Assembly (NCBI RefSeq): GCF_032595355.1
Contig: NZ_JASMWN010000013.1
Location: 62,001-126,000, forward strand
Direction: 5' to 3'
Length of the DNA: 64,000 nt
Source: Sedimentitalea todarodis
Lineage (GTDB): Bacteria > Pseudomonadota > Alphaproteobacteria > Rhodobacterales > Rhodobacteraceae
Of the stretch, positions 8,671 to 17,318 are shown one piece after another; position 1 is the first letter of the stretch; each line of letters begins with the position of its first letter. Under the pieces are notes generated by a model. The model saw nothing but the letters and a program-made list of their open reading frames with translations, searched no databases and had not been told where the DNA came from. The position numbers and the translations under genes are program-made.

Positions 8671-9699
8671 ATGATCCTGCATGGCGGATTGCGTTTCAAA
8701 AAAGTACTCACCGGTTCCTGGCGGTTCCTGTTACTCGTCGCATCCTGGGAATTGCTCGTTGTCTATCTGGACGAGATCAGAGGCTTTGAATTCATTGGCC
8801 TGCCGATTCCGTTGGTGACAACGGTGGGTATCGCGGTATCGCTTTACCTGGGATTCAAAAACACGTCGTGTTTCGCGCGCTGGTGGCAGGCGCGCACCAT
8901 ATGGGGGCAAATCGTCAATTCTAGCCGCGACTGGGGCAATGCCGTTGCCAACCTGATGCCGTCCGATAGCATGACCGTCGATCCAGATATCAAGACCAGG
9001 CTGATTGAACGCCACATTGCTTGGGTCAACGCGCTTGCCTTTCAGTTGCGCGTGCAAAACCCAAGACACGCCCGTCAGCAAAAGTGGATGTTCGGCCTGC
9101 GTCGTCTCGAGAACCGAAAGGACCTACACCAGACGCCCGAGAGTTATCGCACCCACCTGTCAGACGCGGACGCGGCATTGCTGGACACAAAGACGAATGC
9201 GGCGAGCTATCTCTTGTTCCGACAGGGGCAAGAGTTACAGAGCCTGGCAGATCAGGGAAAAATTGATGCATACCGGCATGTCGCGATGATGGACAGGCTT
9301 GCGCGCTTCTATGACGCGCAAGGATCCTGTGAGCGCATCAAGAACGCGCCGTTCCCTCGACAGGTTGCAGATATCGGCAAGCTGTTTACATGGATCTTTA
9401 TCTTCATGCTGCCCTTGGCCTTTGTGAACCTTTACACAATTCCAGTTGATCTTGAAGGCTGGGAAAGGTGGGCGTTTGCCGGCTACACGCTCTCTATGAT
9501 CCCGTTCTGCCTGCTAATCTGCTGGGTGTTTTATCTGACCGAACAGGTGAGCGCGTCCTTGGAAGATCCATTCAATGGTGATGCCACCGATGTCCCGATT
9601 TCCACCATCAGCCGGATGATCGAAATTGACTTGCGGCAGACGATGGAAATGGACAATGTTCCGGACCCACTTCCGCCTGTCGAAGATGTGGCCTATTGA
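8671..9699 (+). CDS. Bestrophin-family anion channel-like membrane protein
   Basis: Protein of 342 residues of the bacterial bestrophin (formerly UPF0187) family. SWRFLLLVASWELLVVYL is the first membrane segment. Typical motifs follow: LPIPLVTTVGIAVSLYLGFK, then RWWQARTIWGQIVNSSRDWGN. A pair of hydrophobic segments lies at about 245-290 (FTWIFIFMLPLAFVNLY and onward). Length is normal for the family, which forms pentameric ion channels. It stands alone between a gene-poor stretch and a convergent operon, so context gives no role. Confidence 0.88.
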   Translation: MILHGGLRFKKVLTGSWRFLLLVASWELLVVYLDEIRGFEFIGLPIPLVTTVGIAVSLYLGFKNTSCFARWWQARTIWGQIVNSSRDWGNAVANLMPSDSMTVDPDIKTRLIERHIAWVNALAFQLRVQNPRHARQQKWMFGLRRLENRKDLHQTPESYRTHLSDADAALLDTKTNAASYLLFRQGQELQSLADQGKIDAYRHVAMMDRLARFYDAQGSCERIKNAPFPRQVADIGKLFTWIFIFMLPLAFVNLYTIPVDLEGWERWAFAGYTLSMIPFCLLICWVFYLTEQVSASLEDPFNGDATDVPISTISRMIEIDLRQTMEMDNVPDPLPPVEDVAY

Positions 9700-10004
9700 A
9701 AATAGGGGCGAGCGCTGCGCCTGGTCGATCCCGGGAAGCCCACCAGCCTATCCTGATCTTGCCAACGCGACCTGCCGGACCCGGCGATGATCACCGCGTT
9801 GCAACTGCGGCCGAGCCTGGGCCGAAGAGCAAAGTAACATCAATATTCGGAACGCTACCTACCTTTGGAAGCGTGTTTCGTGCCGGGTCGTGCATCCAAG
9901 AGCTTTCCGCGCTAAACCTGAATCACCTAACGCTGCCTGAAATCATAGATTTCAACGCGTTAGGTGACACCAGATGATCCAATTAAGACGCGAAATGCTA
10001 TAAG
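9700..10004. other. Convergent intergenic region
   Basis: About 300 bases lie between the bestrophin gene and the convergent ABC operon. Apart from the long palindrome at 9923-9967 I see nothing coding. Confidence 0.6.
9923..9967. terminator. Long two-part palindrome between convergent genes
   Basis: TCACCTAACGC (9923-9933) pairs perfectly with GCGTTAGGTGA (9957-9967). Inside it TGAAATC (9938-9944) pairs with GATTTCA (9948-9954) around a three-base loop. The 45-base structure would act on both strands and sits 38 bases past the stop of the minus-strand operon. It is probably a bidirectional terminator; a protein-binding palindrome is possible. Confidence 0.6.
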
Positions 10005-10937
10005 TCATTTATGGCCGGGTATCATGCGTGCCAACCCGCCAGGTACAAAGCGCAGAACGAGGATCATGCCAATTGCGACAATGATGAAGCGGGCTTCTTC
10101 CATGCCACGGAAACCGGCCATGGCCTCGGTGGCGAACGTGAGCGCGAGTGCCGCGATGATCGGCCCAATGATCGTAGTGGTGCCACCAATCAGCACCATC
10201 GAGAGTGCAAGGCTGAGTGTGCCAAAGCTCAGAACCTCGGGCGCTGCGACGCGCAGATAGATGGCAAAAAAGCCGCCGGCAATTCCGGGAAACACCGCAC
10301 TTGCCACAAGGGCCAATACACGTTGACGCGCAATGGATATACCGCGCGCTTGTGCGTAGTCTTCATTGTCACGCACCGCCAACAACGATTTCCCAAAGGG
10401 TGAGCGGGTCAACCACAGAAGATAGAGTGTCGATATCGTCAGCAATCCCAATGCCACGTAGTAATAGCCAAATTTGAAATCGCGGATGAATCGGTAATCG
10501 CCGATCTCAAGCCCCGGAATGCGCACCATGCCTCCCGCGCCACCGGTGATCTGGCTTTGGCTCAGGATCAGTTGCAGCACAAGCTGGCTGAAGCCGAAGG
10601 TCACCAGAACCACGTAGATGCCCTTGAGCCGAGCCACTGGCAGCGCGACAATCAGGGCCGACAGCGCGGCCGTCACACCTCCCACGGGAATGGCGAGCCA
10701 GGGATCAACGCCCAGGGTCTTCGCGGCAATTGCGGCGGTGTAAACGCCAACGGCAAAGAACGTCAGGTGACCAAAGTTAAACAGGCCCGCATAGCCCAGA
10801 GACAAGTCCCAGTTCGACGCTATCACCGCATAGACAAAGGCAAGAATGAACAGGTGGCGCGTGTAACTGTCGGTTACAAACGCGGGCACGACCGCCAAGA
10901 CCGCCAATCCTGCAATCAAGAGAAATGTCCGAGCCAT
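10005..10937 (-). CDS. Branched-chain/amide-type ABC transporter permease (LivM-like)
   Basis: Polytopic permease of 310 residues. I chose the ATG at 10937, which follows the LivH-like stop by one base and has GGGAGGG upstream; a TTG at 10952 is a weaker alternative. Family marks are SNWDLSLGYAGLFNFGHLTFFAVGVY near the N-terminus and the cytoplasmic loop SPFGKSLLAVRDNEDYAQARGI. It ends the nine-gene operon that begins at 18088. It would pair with the LivH-like permease to move an amino acid, urea or amide. Confidence 0.92.
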   Translation of the reverse strand: MARTFLLIAGLAVLAVVPAFVTDSYTRHLFILAFVYAVIASNWDLSLGYAGLFNFGHLTFFAVGVYTAAIAAKTLGVDPWLAIPVGGVTAALSALIVALPVARLKGIYVVLVTFGFSQLVLQLILSQSQITGGAGGMVRIPGLEIGDYRFIRDFKFGYYYVALGLLTISTLYLLWLTRSPFGKSLLAVRDNEDYAQARGISIARQRVLALVASAVFPGIAGGFFAIYLRVAAPEVLSFGTLSLALSMVLIGGTTTIIGPIIAALALTFATEAMAGFRGMEEARFIIVAIGMILVLRFVPGGLARMIPGHK

Positions 10938-10938
10938 C

Positions 10939-11802
10939 TCAGGCCCTCCCAAAGAGACCGTTTGGTCGGAATACGAGAACGATGATCAGGCCGAAGAACA
11001 GCATGAATGGGGTCCAGTAGAGGCCAACAAAAAGTACCAGAAATGCCTCGGCCATTCCAATGACAAAGGCCGCCCCGACCGTTGCGCCAAGAGATCCAAG
11101 CCCGCCGAAGATGACGACAATCATTGCTTTGACCAAGGGCTCAACCCCGAGCGACGGTGTGACGAACCGTATGCCCCCAAGCAAGACGCCTGTTAACCCG
11201 GCAAGGCCGGCTCCCAACCCGAAGGCAAGCGCGAATGTCAAAGGGACATTGATCCCCAATAGCGCGGCGGCATCCTGATTTTGGCCCACGGCCCGCAAGG
11301 AGCGGCCTGTGGCTGTTTTGGTCGCAAAGGCCCAGAGTGCAATCAGGATCATCGGCGCAATCAGGACAATCAGCGCCTCATGTGCGGAGAACACCGCGCC
11401 AAAGAACGACACGTCGCCATCTATCAACCTGGGCAATTGCTTGAGCCGCGCGCCCCAGATGATCTGAGCGGCCTTTTCCATAATGATCATCGCCGCCAGC
11501 GTCGTCATCACAGTAATCAACAGCATGTTTGGGCGTCCGTAGAACGGCCGTACGAGCAGAAATTCGATAATCACCCCAAGCAAGGCAGCAGCCCCGACAC
11601 CCGCGATCATTCCGACCCAAAGGCCAAGACCCAGGGGTTCAGACACAGTCCAGGCCACAAAGGCCCCGATCATCATCAACGCACCATGCGCAAAGTTGAA
11701 CACCCCAAGCGTCGTCCAGACCAGGCTGAGCCCACTGGCCATCAGCGCATAGAGCGCGCCCAGCACAGCACCGGAAACAAGGGTCGTCATAAGCAGTTCC
11801 AT
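10939..11802 (-). CDS. Branched-chain/amide-type ABC transporter permease (LivH-like)
   Basis: Polytopic permease of 287 residues. Recognised from GAVLGALYALMASGLSLVW, VFNFAHGALMMIGAF and the coupling loop TGRSLRAVGQNQDAAALLGI, all characteristic of LivH. It overlaps the ATPase gene upstream by one base and is followed at once by the LivM-like gene, so the two are made as a heterodimer. The C-terminus ends with the usual VLVFRPNGLFG. Confidence 0.92.
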   Translation of the reverse strand: MELLMTTLVSGAVLGALYALMASGLSLVWTTLGVFNFAHGALMMIGAFVAWTVSEPLGLGLWVGMIAGVGAAALLGVIIEFLLVRPFYGRPNMLLITVMTTLAAMIIMEKAAQIIWGARLKQLPRLIDGDVSFFGAVFSAHEALIVLIAPMILIALWAFATKTATGRSLRAVGQNQDAAALLGINVPLTFALAFGLGAGLAGLTGVLLGGIRFVTPSLGVEPLVKAMIVVIFGGLGSLGATVGAAFVIGMAEAFLVLFVGLYWTPFMLFFGLIIVLVFRPNGLFGRA

Positions 11803-12521
11803 CAGCCTGCATGCTCCCCAAAGTACATTTCCATGATTTCCTGATGGTCTGGCGCGTCGTCTTGCCCAATCTCACGCTCCACCTCGCCATGTTCGATCAG
11901 ATAGAGACGGTCTGCCAGCGACAGAAGCAATTCCACGTCCTGTTCGACGACGACGACAGGCACAGAAGCCGAGATTTCCTTCAGCGCGACAGCAAGTTCT
12001 TCTTTCAACTTTGGAGAAAGTCCCAGTGTCGGTTCATCAAGCAGCAACAGACGCGGGGCGCACATGAGGGCTGCTCCGATGGACAGCATCTGCCTCTCAC
12101 CACCTGACAGTGTTTTTGCCTTTTGCGGTCCGCGTTCGGCAAGCCGCGGAAAAAGGCCATAAACCTGCGCCAGCGATTGTTTGGCCTGCGCGCGGGCTGG
12201 TTTGGTAAAGGCCGCCATTTGCAGTGTTTCCGCAACGCCCATGTCACCAAATAATGTGTTGCCCTGCTGCGACTGTACCAGCCCCTTGGAAACAATCACC
12301 GGTGGGCGGGCGGCCGTGATGTCGACACCGTCAAATGTTACCTTGCCCGCAGTTGGCTTCATCAATCCGGAAATCACCCGCAACAGAGTGGTTTTCCCAT
12401 GCCCGTTTGGTCCGAACAATCCGATACTTTCACCTTGCCCTACATGCAGGTTGATCCCGCGCAATACGGTGACATTGCCGTAAGCAGCTTCAATTCCTTC
12501 GATGTTCAAAACGTTTGTCAT
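11802..12521 (-). CDS. ABC transporter ATPase (LivF-like)
   Basis: ATPase of 239 residues. Walker A is GPNGHGKTT, where histidine replaces the more usual alanine, asparagine or serine. The signature is LSGGERQM and Walker B is RLLLLDEPTLGL, followed by VVVVEQDVELLLSLADRLY as in LivF. The N-terminus (IEGIEAAYGNVTVLRGINL) is also LivF-like. The start overlaps the LivG-like stop by four bases. It works as one of two ATPases of the HAAT-family transporter. Confidence 0.92.
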   Translation of the reverse strand: MTNVLNIEGIEAAYGNVTVLRGINLHVGQGESIGLFGPNGHGKTTLLRVISGLMKPTAGKVTFDGVDITAARPPVIVSKGLVQSQQGNTLFGDMGVAETLQMAAFTKPARAQAKQSLAQVYGLFPRLAERGPQKAKTLSGGERQMLSIGAALMCAPRLLLLDEPTLGLSPKLKEELAVALKEISASVPVVVVEQDVELLLSLADRLYLIEHGEVEREIGQDDAPDHQEIMEMYFGEHAG

Positions 12522-13252
12522 GCGGCACGCGTTCCCAGGTAGGCTTCGACCACGGCAGGGTCTTTCATCACCTCGGTGGGGTCCCCTTCGGACAGCAGTG
12601 CACCCTGGTTGAGTACAATGAGCCGTTTTGAAACGGCCATGAGCAGGCTCAGCACATGCTCGATCAATAATATGGTGATTCCGGTTGCGTTGATCTTGCG
12701 CAAGAGCGCCTCAAGGGCCGAGATTTCGGGTCGGGTCAAACCCGAGGCCGGCTCGTCCAGCATCAGAACCTTCGGGTCCATCACAAGCGCCGAGGCGATC
12801 ATCAGCTGTTTGCGTTGATAAACCGACAGTTCGGTGGTCGGCATGGTACGGCGCTCAGGGTCGAACTCAACCAGATCGAGCGCCTGCTGCACTGAACCCT
12901 GCAGCTCATTGCGTGGCAATCCTTTGCCATAGGTGGCCGCAACCCCCACGGTTTCGGACGCGGTCAAATCGGGAAATTCCACATCCTTCTGGAATGTGCG
13001 CGTTAATCCCATCCCGGCAATTTTATGCGGCGCCATGCGGTCAATCTGCTGACCATCAAACCAGATCCCTCCCGAAGTCGGGCCAAATGGAATGCGGGAA
13101 ACGATATTGAACAGCGTGCTTTTGCCCGACCCGTTTGGTCCGGCAATTCCCAGAAGTTCACCGCGCCGGACGATAAAGCTGACGTCATTGACGGCTGTCA
13201 GCCCGCCAAAGCGCTTGGTTGCGTTGCGAACATCAAGAATTGGGTTGCTCAT
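12518..13252 (-). CDS. ABC transporter ATPase (LivG-like)
   Basis: ATPase of 244 residues. Walker A is GPNGSGKST and Walker B is KVLMLDEPASGL. The signature is degenerate (ELSVYQRKQ rather than LSGGQ), which is common in LivG-type subunits. It is separated by 55 bases and a hairpin from the binding-protein gene and overlaps the LivF-like gene. It probably forms the ATPase pair with LivF-like. Confidence 0.92.
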   Translation of the reverse strand: MSNPILDVRNATKRFGGLTAVNDVSFIVRRGELLGIAGPNGSGKSTLFNIVSRIPFGPTSGGIWFDGQQIDRMAPHKIAGMGLTRTFQKDVEFPDLTASETVGVAATYGKGLPRNELQGSVQQALDLVEFDPERRTMPTTELSVYQRKQLMIASALVMDPKVLMLDEPASGLTRPEISALEALLRKINATGITILLIEHVLSLLMAVSKRLIVLNQGALLSEGDPTEVMKDPAVVEAYLGTRAA

Positions 13253-13268
13253 TGGTTGCCTCCGGCCA

Positions 13269-13301
13269 TCAGGCCGCGCAGGAATGCCCGCTGCGGCCTG
13301 A
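13269..13301 (-). terminator. Intercistronic hairpin after the HAAT binding-protein gene
   Basis: TCAGGCCGC (13269-13277) and GCGGCCTGA (13293-13301) form a nine-base perfect stem six bases past the binding-protein stop and before the LivG-like start. By position it can damp read-through into the ATPase and permease genes or protect the upstream mRNA. Confidence 0.6.
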
Positions 13302-13307
13302 CAACTT

Positions 13308-14525
13308 TTACTTCATCCAACTGGGTTCGATGAACTCACCAGTCGCATAGACCGGCGGGTAGAAGAGAGCGCGCTCACCGTCCTGGATTTGGTAAAACTG
13401 AAGCGGGATGCCATCGTTTGACTGAACAGCAAGGTGCGTGGCGGGATCGAAAGACACCATGCCCATTGCGGTTTGAGTCGAGGACGCGCCAATGGCGACG
13501 CGATCCGCAGGATCGCCAACTTCACCGAGCGCTGCGGCATAGATCTGCACCTGCTCGTAGAGGGCCGCCCCGTAGGTGCCGGGGGCATTGCCATAGGCGT
13601 CTTCGTATTTTGCGACAACCTCGGCAGCGCGCGGGTTGGTTGGCGTATTCAGGATGCCGCCCAACAGGTTGTAGACGATACCCGAAGACTGCTCTTTGGT
13701 CAGCTCGATGAATTCCGGCACGGACGGCGCATATTGGATGAACACAAGGCTGTCGGTGGGGTTCTCGTTGAACTGGGATACAAAAAGCGCCGCATTGGCC
13801 GACACGTAGTCGGTGTTGATGATCACCGCGGGTTCGGCCTCACGCACTGTTCCCAGGAATCCGCGCCAGTCGTTGATCTCGCCGAACGGCAACAAGTCAT
13901 TGGTGACGACCTCCCAGCCTGCGCTTTCAAACGCATTTACCATGCCATCTGCGATGCCTTTGGAATAGGGATTGTCCGATGCGACCAGGGCAACCTTTTT
14001 GTTGGGCAGATCAAGTTTGCCGTCCGCTGCCAGGTTTTCGATCACCGGCACGATTTCGGTATTGTACCCGGCGAATGATGGCGTCAGCGACCAGACGGTC
14101 TGGAAGGCATCGGGGTCAGGCGAAATGAGGGCTTCGGTCTGCGAGGAGTTCGCTGAAATCAGGTAGACCATTTCCATTTCGGCCATCAGTTCGATCTCAA
14201 AGTTCTAACCCGAGGCATAGCCGGTCATGATGGCGCCCATATCGCGATCGCCCAGCAGACGTTCCGCAGCCGTTGTCACCTTGTCAGCGGCACCGTCAAC
14301 GACATCGCCCACGGCCAATTCAAACGTGTGCCCTGCAACACCACCTGCGGCGTTCAGTTCGTCGATCGCAAGCTGTGCACCATTGACCATCTCCTGACCG
14401 TCCGCGGCCTGTGCGCCGGAAACAGGCGCCAGCACGCCGATCTTGATGACATCCGCGGCGGCGACGCCAGCCGATGCCAGCAGGCCCATTGCGGTCGCTG
14501 TTGCCAGCAGTGTTCTGCGTTTCAT
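13308..14525 (-). pseudogene. HAAT-family substrate-binding protein gene interrupted by one TAG codon
   Basis: One continuous frame of 406 codons encodes a Leu/Ile/Val-type periplasmic binding protein, but an in-frame TAG at 14205-14207 interrupts it. Before the stop there are 106 codons: a signal peptide (MKRRTLLATATAMGLLASAG), then KIGVLAPVSGAQAADGQ and the LAIDELNAAGG motif, ending DMGAIMTGYASG. After it the frame continues without shift as NFEIELMAEMEMVYLISAN through the rest of the lobe structure to IEPSWMK. No other damage is visible and the neighbours are intact. It is a recent nonsense mutation, a sequencing error, or a suppressed stop. If unsuppressed, the ABC system lacks its receptor. 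Confidence 0.88.
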
Positions 14526-14526
14526 C

Positions 14527-15363
14527 TTACTCTCCCGTTGGTTTGGTTACGTCATTCAGAAATCCGCTCAGATAAGGATCAAACATCTCCGGAGCCTCCC
14601 AGAATGGCGCATGGCCGATCCCGGGAATGTCGTGGACTTTGCGTTGCCATATGTTCCTGTAGGGCAGCCCTGCGATGAAATCGTTGTGGATAAAGGCGTC
14701 CAACGCACCGTTGACGATGGCGAACGGGTTCGGTGCGTTCACGGCAATTTCCTGTTGGTTGGGGCCGATGCCACAAGCCAGTTTGGCGATCATCAACGAC
14801 CGGGCGCGGCCATCGCACCGTGTTACGGCGTCTTTCAGGAACGGATCATAGGGGGCATCTGATCCGCAGGTGTTTCTTGCGAACATGTCGATTTCTTCGT
14901 CCGACAGCAGCTGCTTGGACGCTATCGAGTGTTCGATATCGCCGCAGAACCCTTCCGCCACCGCCCCTTTGCCCTGGGTGATCGGAGGCGATCCGGTGAT
15001 CATCACACCTGCCAGCGCCTTGCTTTGCGACATCATGTCGATGGCGATTATCCCACCGAGCGACCACCCAAGCACCGCATAGCGAGTGATGCCGAGGCCC
15101 TGCATCAGCTCAATGGCCGCCGCACCGTAGCCTTGCACATTGTAGGTCCGGTCGAGATCGCGGGCGTCTTCACTTGCACCATGGCCGGGCAGATCAAAGG
15201 CCACACAGCGATGTGCGGCGCCGATTGCCCCGTCCAGTTGATTTCGAAACACCTCGCGGCAAGTGGAATTGCCGTGGATCATCAATGCCGGCAGCCCATC
15301 GCCGGCACTTTCACGGTAAGCAAGCGTTCCATGGCTCGTTTCGATGTGGTGCAGATCGCTCAT
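14527..15363 (-). CDS. Alpha/beta hydrolase in the amide/amino acid operon
   Basis: Enzyme of 278 residues. The start at 15363 overlaps the M20 stop (ATGA); the longer frame upstream lies inside the M20 gene. MIHGNSTCREVF is the oxyanion region, GWSLGG the nucleophile elbow with serine, and PGIGHAPFWEAP carries the catalytic histidine. Its TAA is one base from the binding-protein start. RutD-like carbamate hydrolases and esterases share this fold, so the substrate is open. Being coupled to a deacylase and an amidase suggests it cleaves a product or precursor in the same pathway. Confidence 0.87.
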   Translation of the reverse strand: MSDLHHIETSHGTLAYRESAGDGLPALMIHGNSTCREVFRNQLDGAIGAAHRCVAFDLPGHGASEDARDLDRTYNVQGYGAAAIELMQGLGITRYAVLGWSLGGIIAIDMMSQSKALAGVMITGSPPITQGKGAVAEGFCGDIEHSIASKQLLSDEEIDMFARNTCGSDAPYDPFLKDAVTRCDGRARSLMIAKLACGIGPNQQEIAVNAPNPFAIVNGALDAFIHNDFIAGLPYRNIWQRKVHDIPGIGHAPFWEAPEMFDPYLSGFLNDVTKPTGE

Positions 15364-16679
15364 GACCTGACACCGCACATGTCCAGCACAGATGCGGCAA
15401 TCACTTTGGTCGTCTCGATCAGGCTGCCGACCTCGACACATTCATTGTCGCCATGAAATCCGTCGCCCGCCGGGCCATAAATCACCGGCACAACACCCTT
15501 GCCAGCATAGTGCGCAGCGTCTGTAACCGCCTCGAACCCCTTTATTTCCGGCTTTGCAAGCTGCAACTCTGTTGCCCTTGTCAAAACGGTTTGTGCCAGC
15601 GGATGATCAACAGGCGTGTCCATTGGCGGGAAATGCAATCCCCAAAGATCCCACTCGATTTTCGGCGGATTTTCCCGCATCCACGGATCCATCGCGGCAA
15701 AATGGGCAATGAACTCTTCAAATTCACGCTGAACGTCGCCGAAGTTCTCCTGTGGCATGAATTTGTAGTCCAGAACCATGGTCACAACGTCCGAGATCAT
15801 GGCGGCATTGCTCATCACCGCCGGATTGCCGTCCGGGCCCATGCCCGCGCCGCCCATGATCGTTCCGGGATTAATAGTGGCCAGTCCGGCTGGTAGGAGC
15901 GGGTGGTTGGTTCTGCGGCAGCGGCTGGCTTCGAAATCGCGCAACGCGTTCAAAAACCGATTGGCCAGTTCAATGGCATTCACACCTGGTTCAAGCCGGC
16001 CAAGGCTGTCATGTTGCGGCCAGAGCGCGTTGAATCGCCACCCTGCATGCGCCTGTTTCCCGAAAATTGTAACCCGAACCCAGCTCAGGCCGCCTTCGGC
16101 GGGAATAACGTGGCCCCATGTCGGCTCAGCGATGATCGCATGTCTGGCCAGCTTGGTGCCACCGCGCTCGACCAGATCGATCGCACCGAAACCGCCGGCC
16201 TCCTCATCGACCACACTATGGATCGACAGTCGCCCGTCCAGTTCGATCCCGGCTTTGCGAATTGCACGTGCTGCCGAAATGCAGGCTGCCACGCCACCTT
16301 TCATATCTACGGCACCGCGGCCCCAAACCCGGCCGTCCTCCAGTTGTCCGCCAAAGGGATCGCGGCTCCATGCAGCGCTGTCGCCAACCGGCACCACATC
16401 GATATGGCCGCACAGGATCATGCTCTTGTCTTCCGAGCCGGGCAGGTCTGCGGTCACGTTTGGGCGGTTTTCCAACGCATCCCAACGGTCAAGATCAAAG
16501 CCAAGCGGGCGCAGTTCCTCTTCAATCCGATCCTGCACATCGGCTTCCCGGTGCAGGCCCTGTTCCGACTGAAACTTCGGATTTACCGACGGGATGCGCA
16601 CCAGATCCTGCGTGAGCGCGACAACATGATCGCGGTCCGCCTCGATGACGTCCAATACAGCTTGCAATGCAGGTTTCAT
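15360..16679 (-). CDS. M20-family deacylase (ArgE/DapE-like metallohydrolase)
   Basis: Cytoplasmic enzyme of 439 residues. The metal ligands expected for M20 are visible: GHIDVVPVGD (His, Asp), GRGAVDMKGG (bridging Asp), VDEEAGG (catalytic and metal Glu), and GDGFHGDNECVEV near the C-terminus (His). A lid domain occupies about residues 210-330. The family removes an acyl, formyl or carbamoyl group from an amino acid nitrogen using two zinc ions. The ATG follows the isochorismatase stop directly (TAAATG). It resembles acetylornithine deacetylase in length, but no arginine genes are near, so a catabolic deacylase is more likely. Confidence 0.9.
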   Translation of the reverse strand: MKPALQAVLDVIEADRDHVVALTQDLVRIPSVNPKFQSEQGLHREADVQDRIEEELRPLGFDLDRWDALENRPNVTADLPGSEDKSMILCGHIDVVPVGDSAAWSRDPFGGQLEDGRVWGRGAVDMKGGVAACISAARAIRKAGIELDGRLSIHSVVDEEAGGFGAIDLVERGGTKLARHAIIAEPTWGHVIPAEGGLSWVRVTIFGKQAHAGWRFNALWPQHDSLGRLEPGVNAIELANRFLNALRDFEASRCRRTNHPLLPAGLATINPGTIMGGAGMGPDGNPAVMSNAAMISDVVTMVLDYKFMPQENFGDVQREFEEFIAHFAAMDPWMRENPPKIEWDLWGLHFPPMDTPVDHPLAQTVLTRATELQLAKPEIKGFEAVTDAAHYAGKGVVPVIYGPAGDGFHGDNECVEVGSLIETTKVIAASVLDMCGVRS

Positions 16680-17318
16680 TTACTTGCCCTCCAGCTCATC
16701 AAGCAACTCCTGGGTTGTGACCTGCCGACAATAGCCTTTGATTGTGGACAGCGAATTGTCCTGGCGGGCCTGAGTCTCTGTTGCGCAGGCATCGGTGACT
16801 TGTGTGACGAGATACCCAAGATCGCAGGCATCGCGGATCGCACCTTCGACGCATTGGTCGGTCAAGAGCCCGCAGATCACCAGTTGCTTCACACCCAGAT
16901 TGCGCAACACGTAGTCGATATGTGTGGAGACAAAGACCGAGGATGAGGATTTGGGGAAAACGATCTCGTCCCCGACAGGGGCGATTTGGTCGATCACCTT
17001 GCCGTCCCATGATCCTTTGGCCACGTTGAAGCCGGTGATTTTGTAATCCAGGCTCCGATCGCGACCATCCAGAGTCAGGCTCTCGATCGTGGTGTACATG
17101 ACCTCGATCTGTTTCGCCCGAAACGCCGCCTGCAAAGCTTGCATGCGCGGTATGACATGTTCGAGTCGCTCAAAGAGCCAGCCATATTTTTTCTGAAACT
17201 GCGCATCAGTCAGCGCGGTGAACTCGCCCCCGTCGCGATGGGCCGCAAAGTTCTGGACATCGATGAACAAGAGCGCCGATTGCGCAGGGGTCAGTGGGAT
17301 TTCACGCGTCATGGTCAT
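16680..17318 (-). CDS. Isochorismatase-family amidohydrolase
   Basis: Cysteine hydrolase of 212 residues. The start at 17318 overlaps the upstream stop (ATGA); an ATG three codons earlier is possible. The triad is visible: Asp in LLFIDVQNF, Lys in NVAKGSWDGK and Cys in GLLTDQCVEGA. Family members hydrolyse N-carbamoyl amides, nicotinamide, ureidoacrylate (RutB) or isochorismate. TDQCVEGAIRDACDLGY is close to the amidase branch. Within an operon of amide-cleaving enzymes an amidase role is most likely. Confidence 0.88.
   Translation of the reverse strand: MTMTREIPLTPAQSALLFIDVQNFAAHRDGGEFTALTDAQFQKKYGWLFERLEHVIPRMQALQAAFRAKQIEVMYTTIESLTLDGRDRSLDYKITGFNVAKGSWDGKVIDQIAPVGDEIVFPKSSSSVFVSTHIDYVLRNLGVKQLVICGLLTDQCVEGAIRDACDLGYLVTQVTDACATETQARQDNSLSTIKGYCRQVTTQELLDELEGK

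Noticed and set aside
8408..8674. 88-codon frame overlapping the bestrophin start
   Set aside because: ATGA-type overlap is suggestive, but the sequence has no known pattern and lies in decayed DNA.
14205..14207. TAG read as pyrrolysine or another recoded residue
   Set aside because: No pyl genes or methylamine methyltransferase are visible, and the protein is a binding protein; a mutation or sequencing error is simpler.
15903..16946. A 347-codon plus-strand open frame
   Set aside because: Antisense to the M20 and isochorismatase genes, whose metal and catalytic residues are all present.
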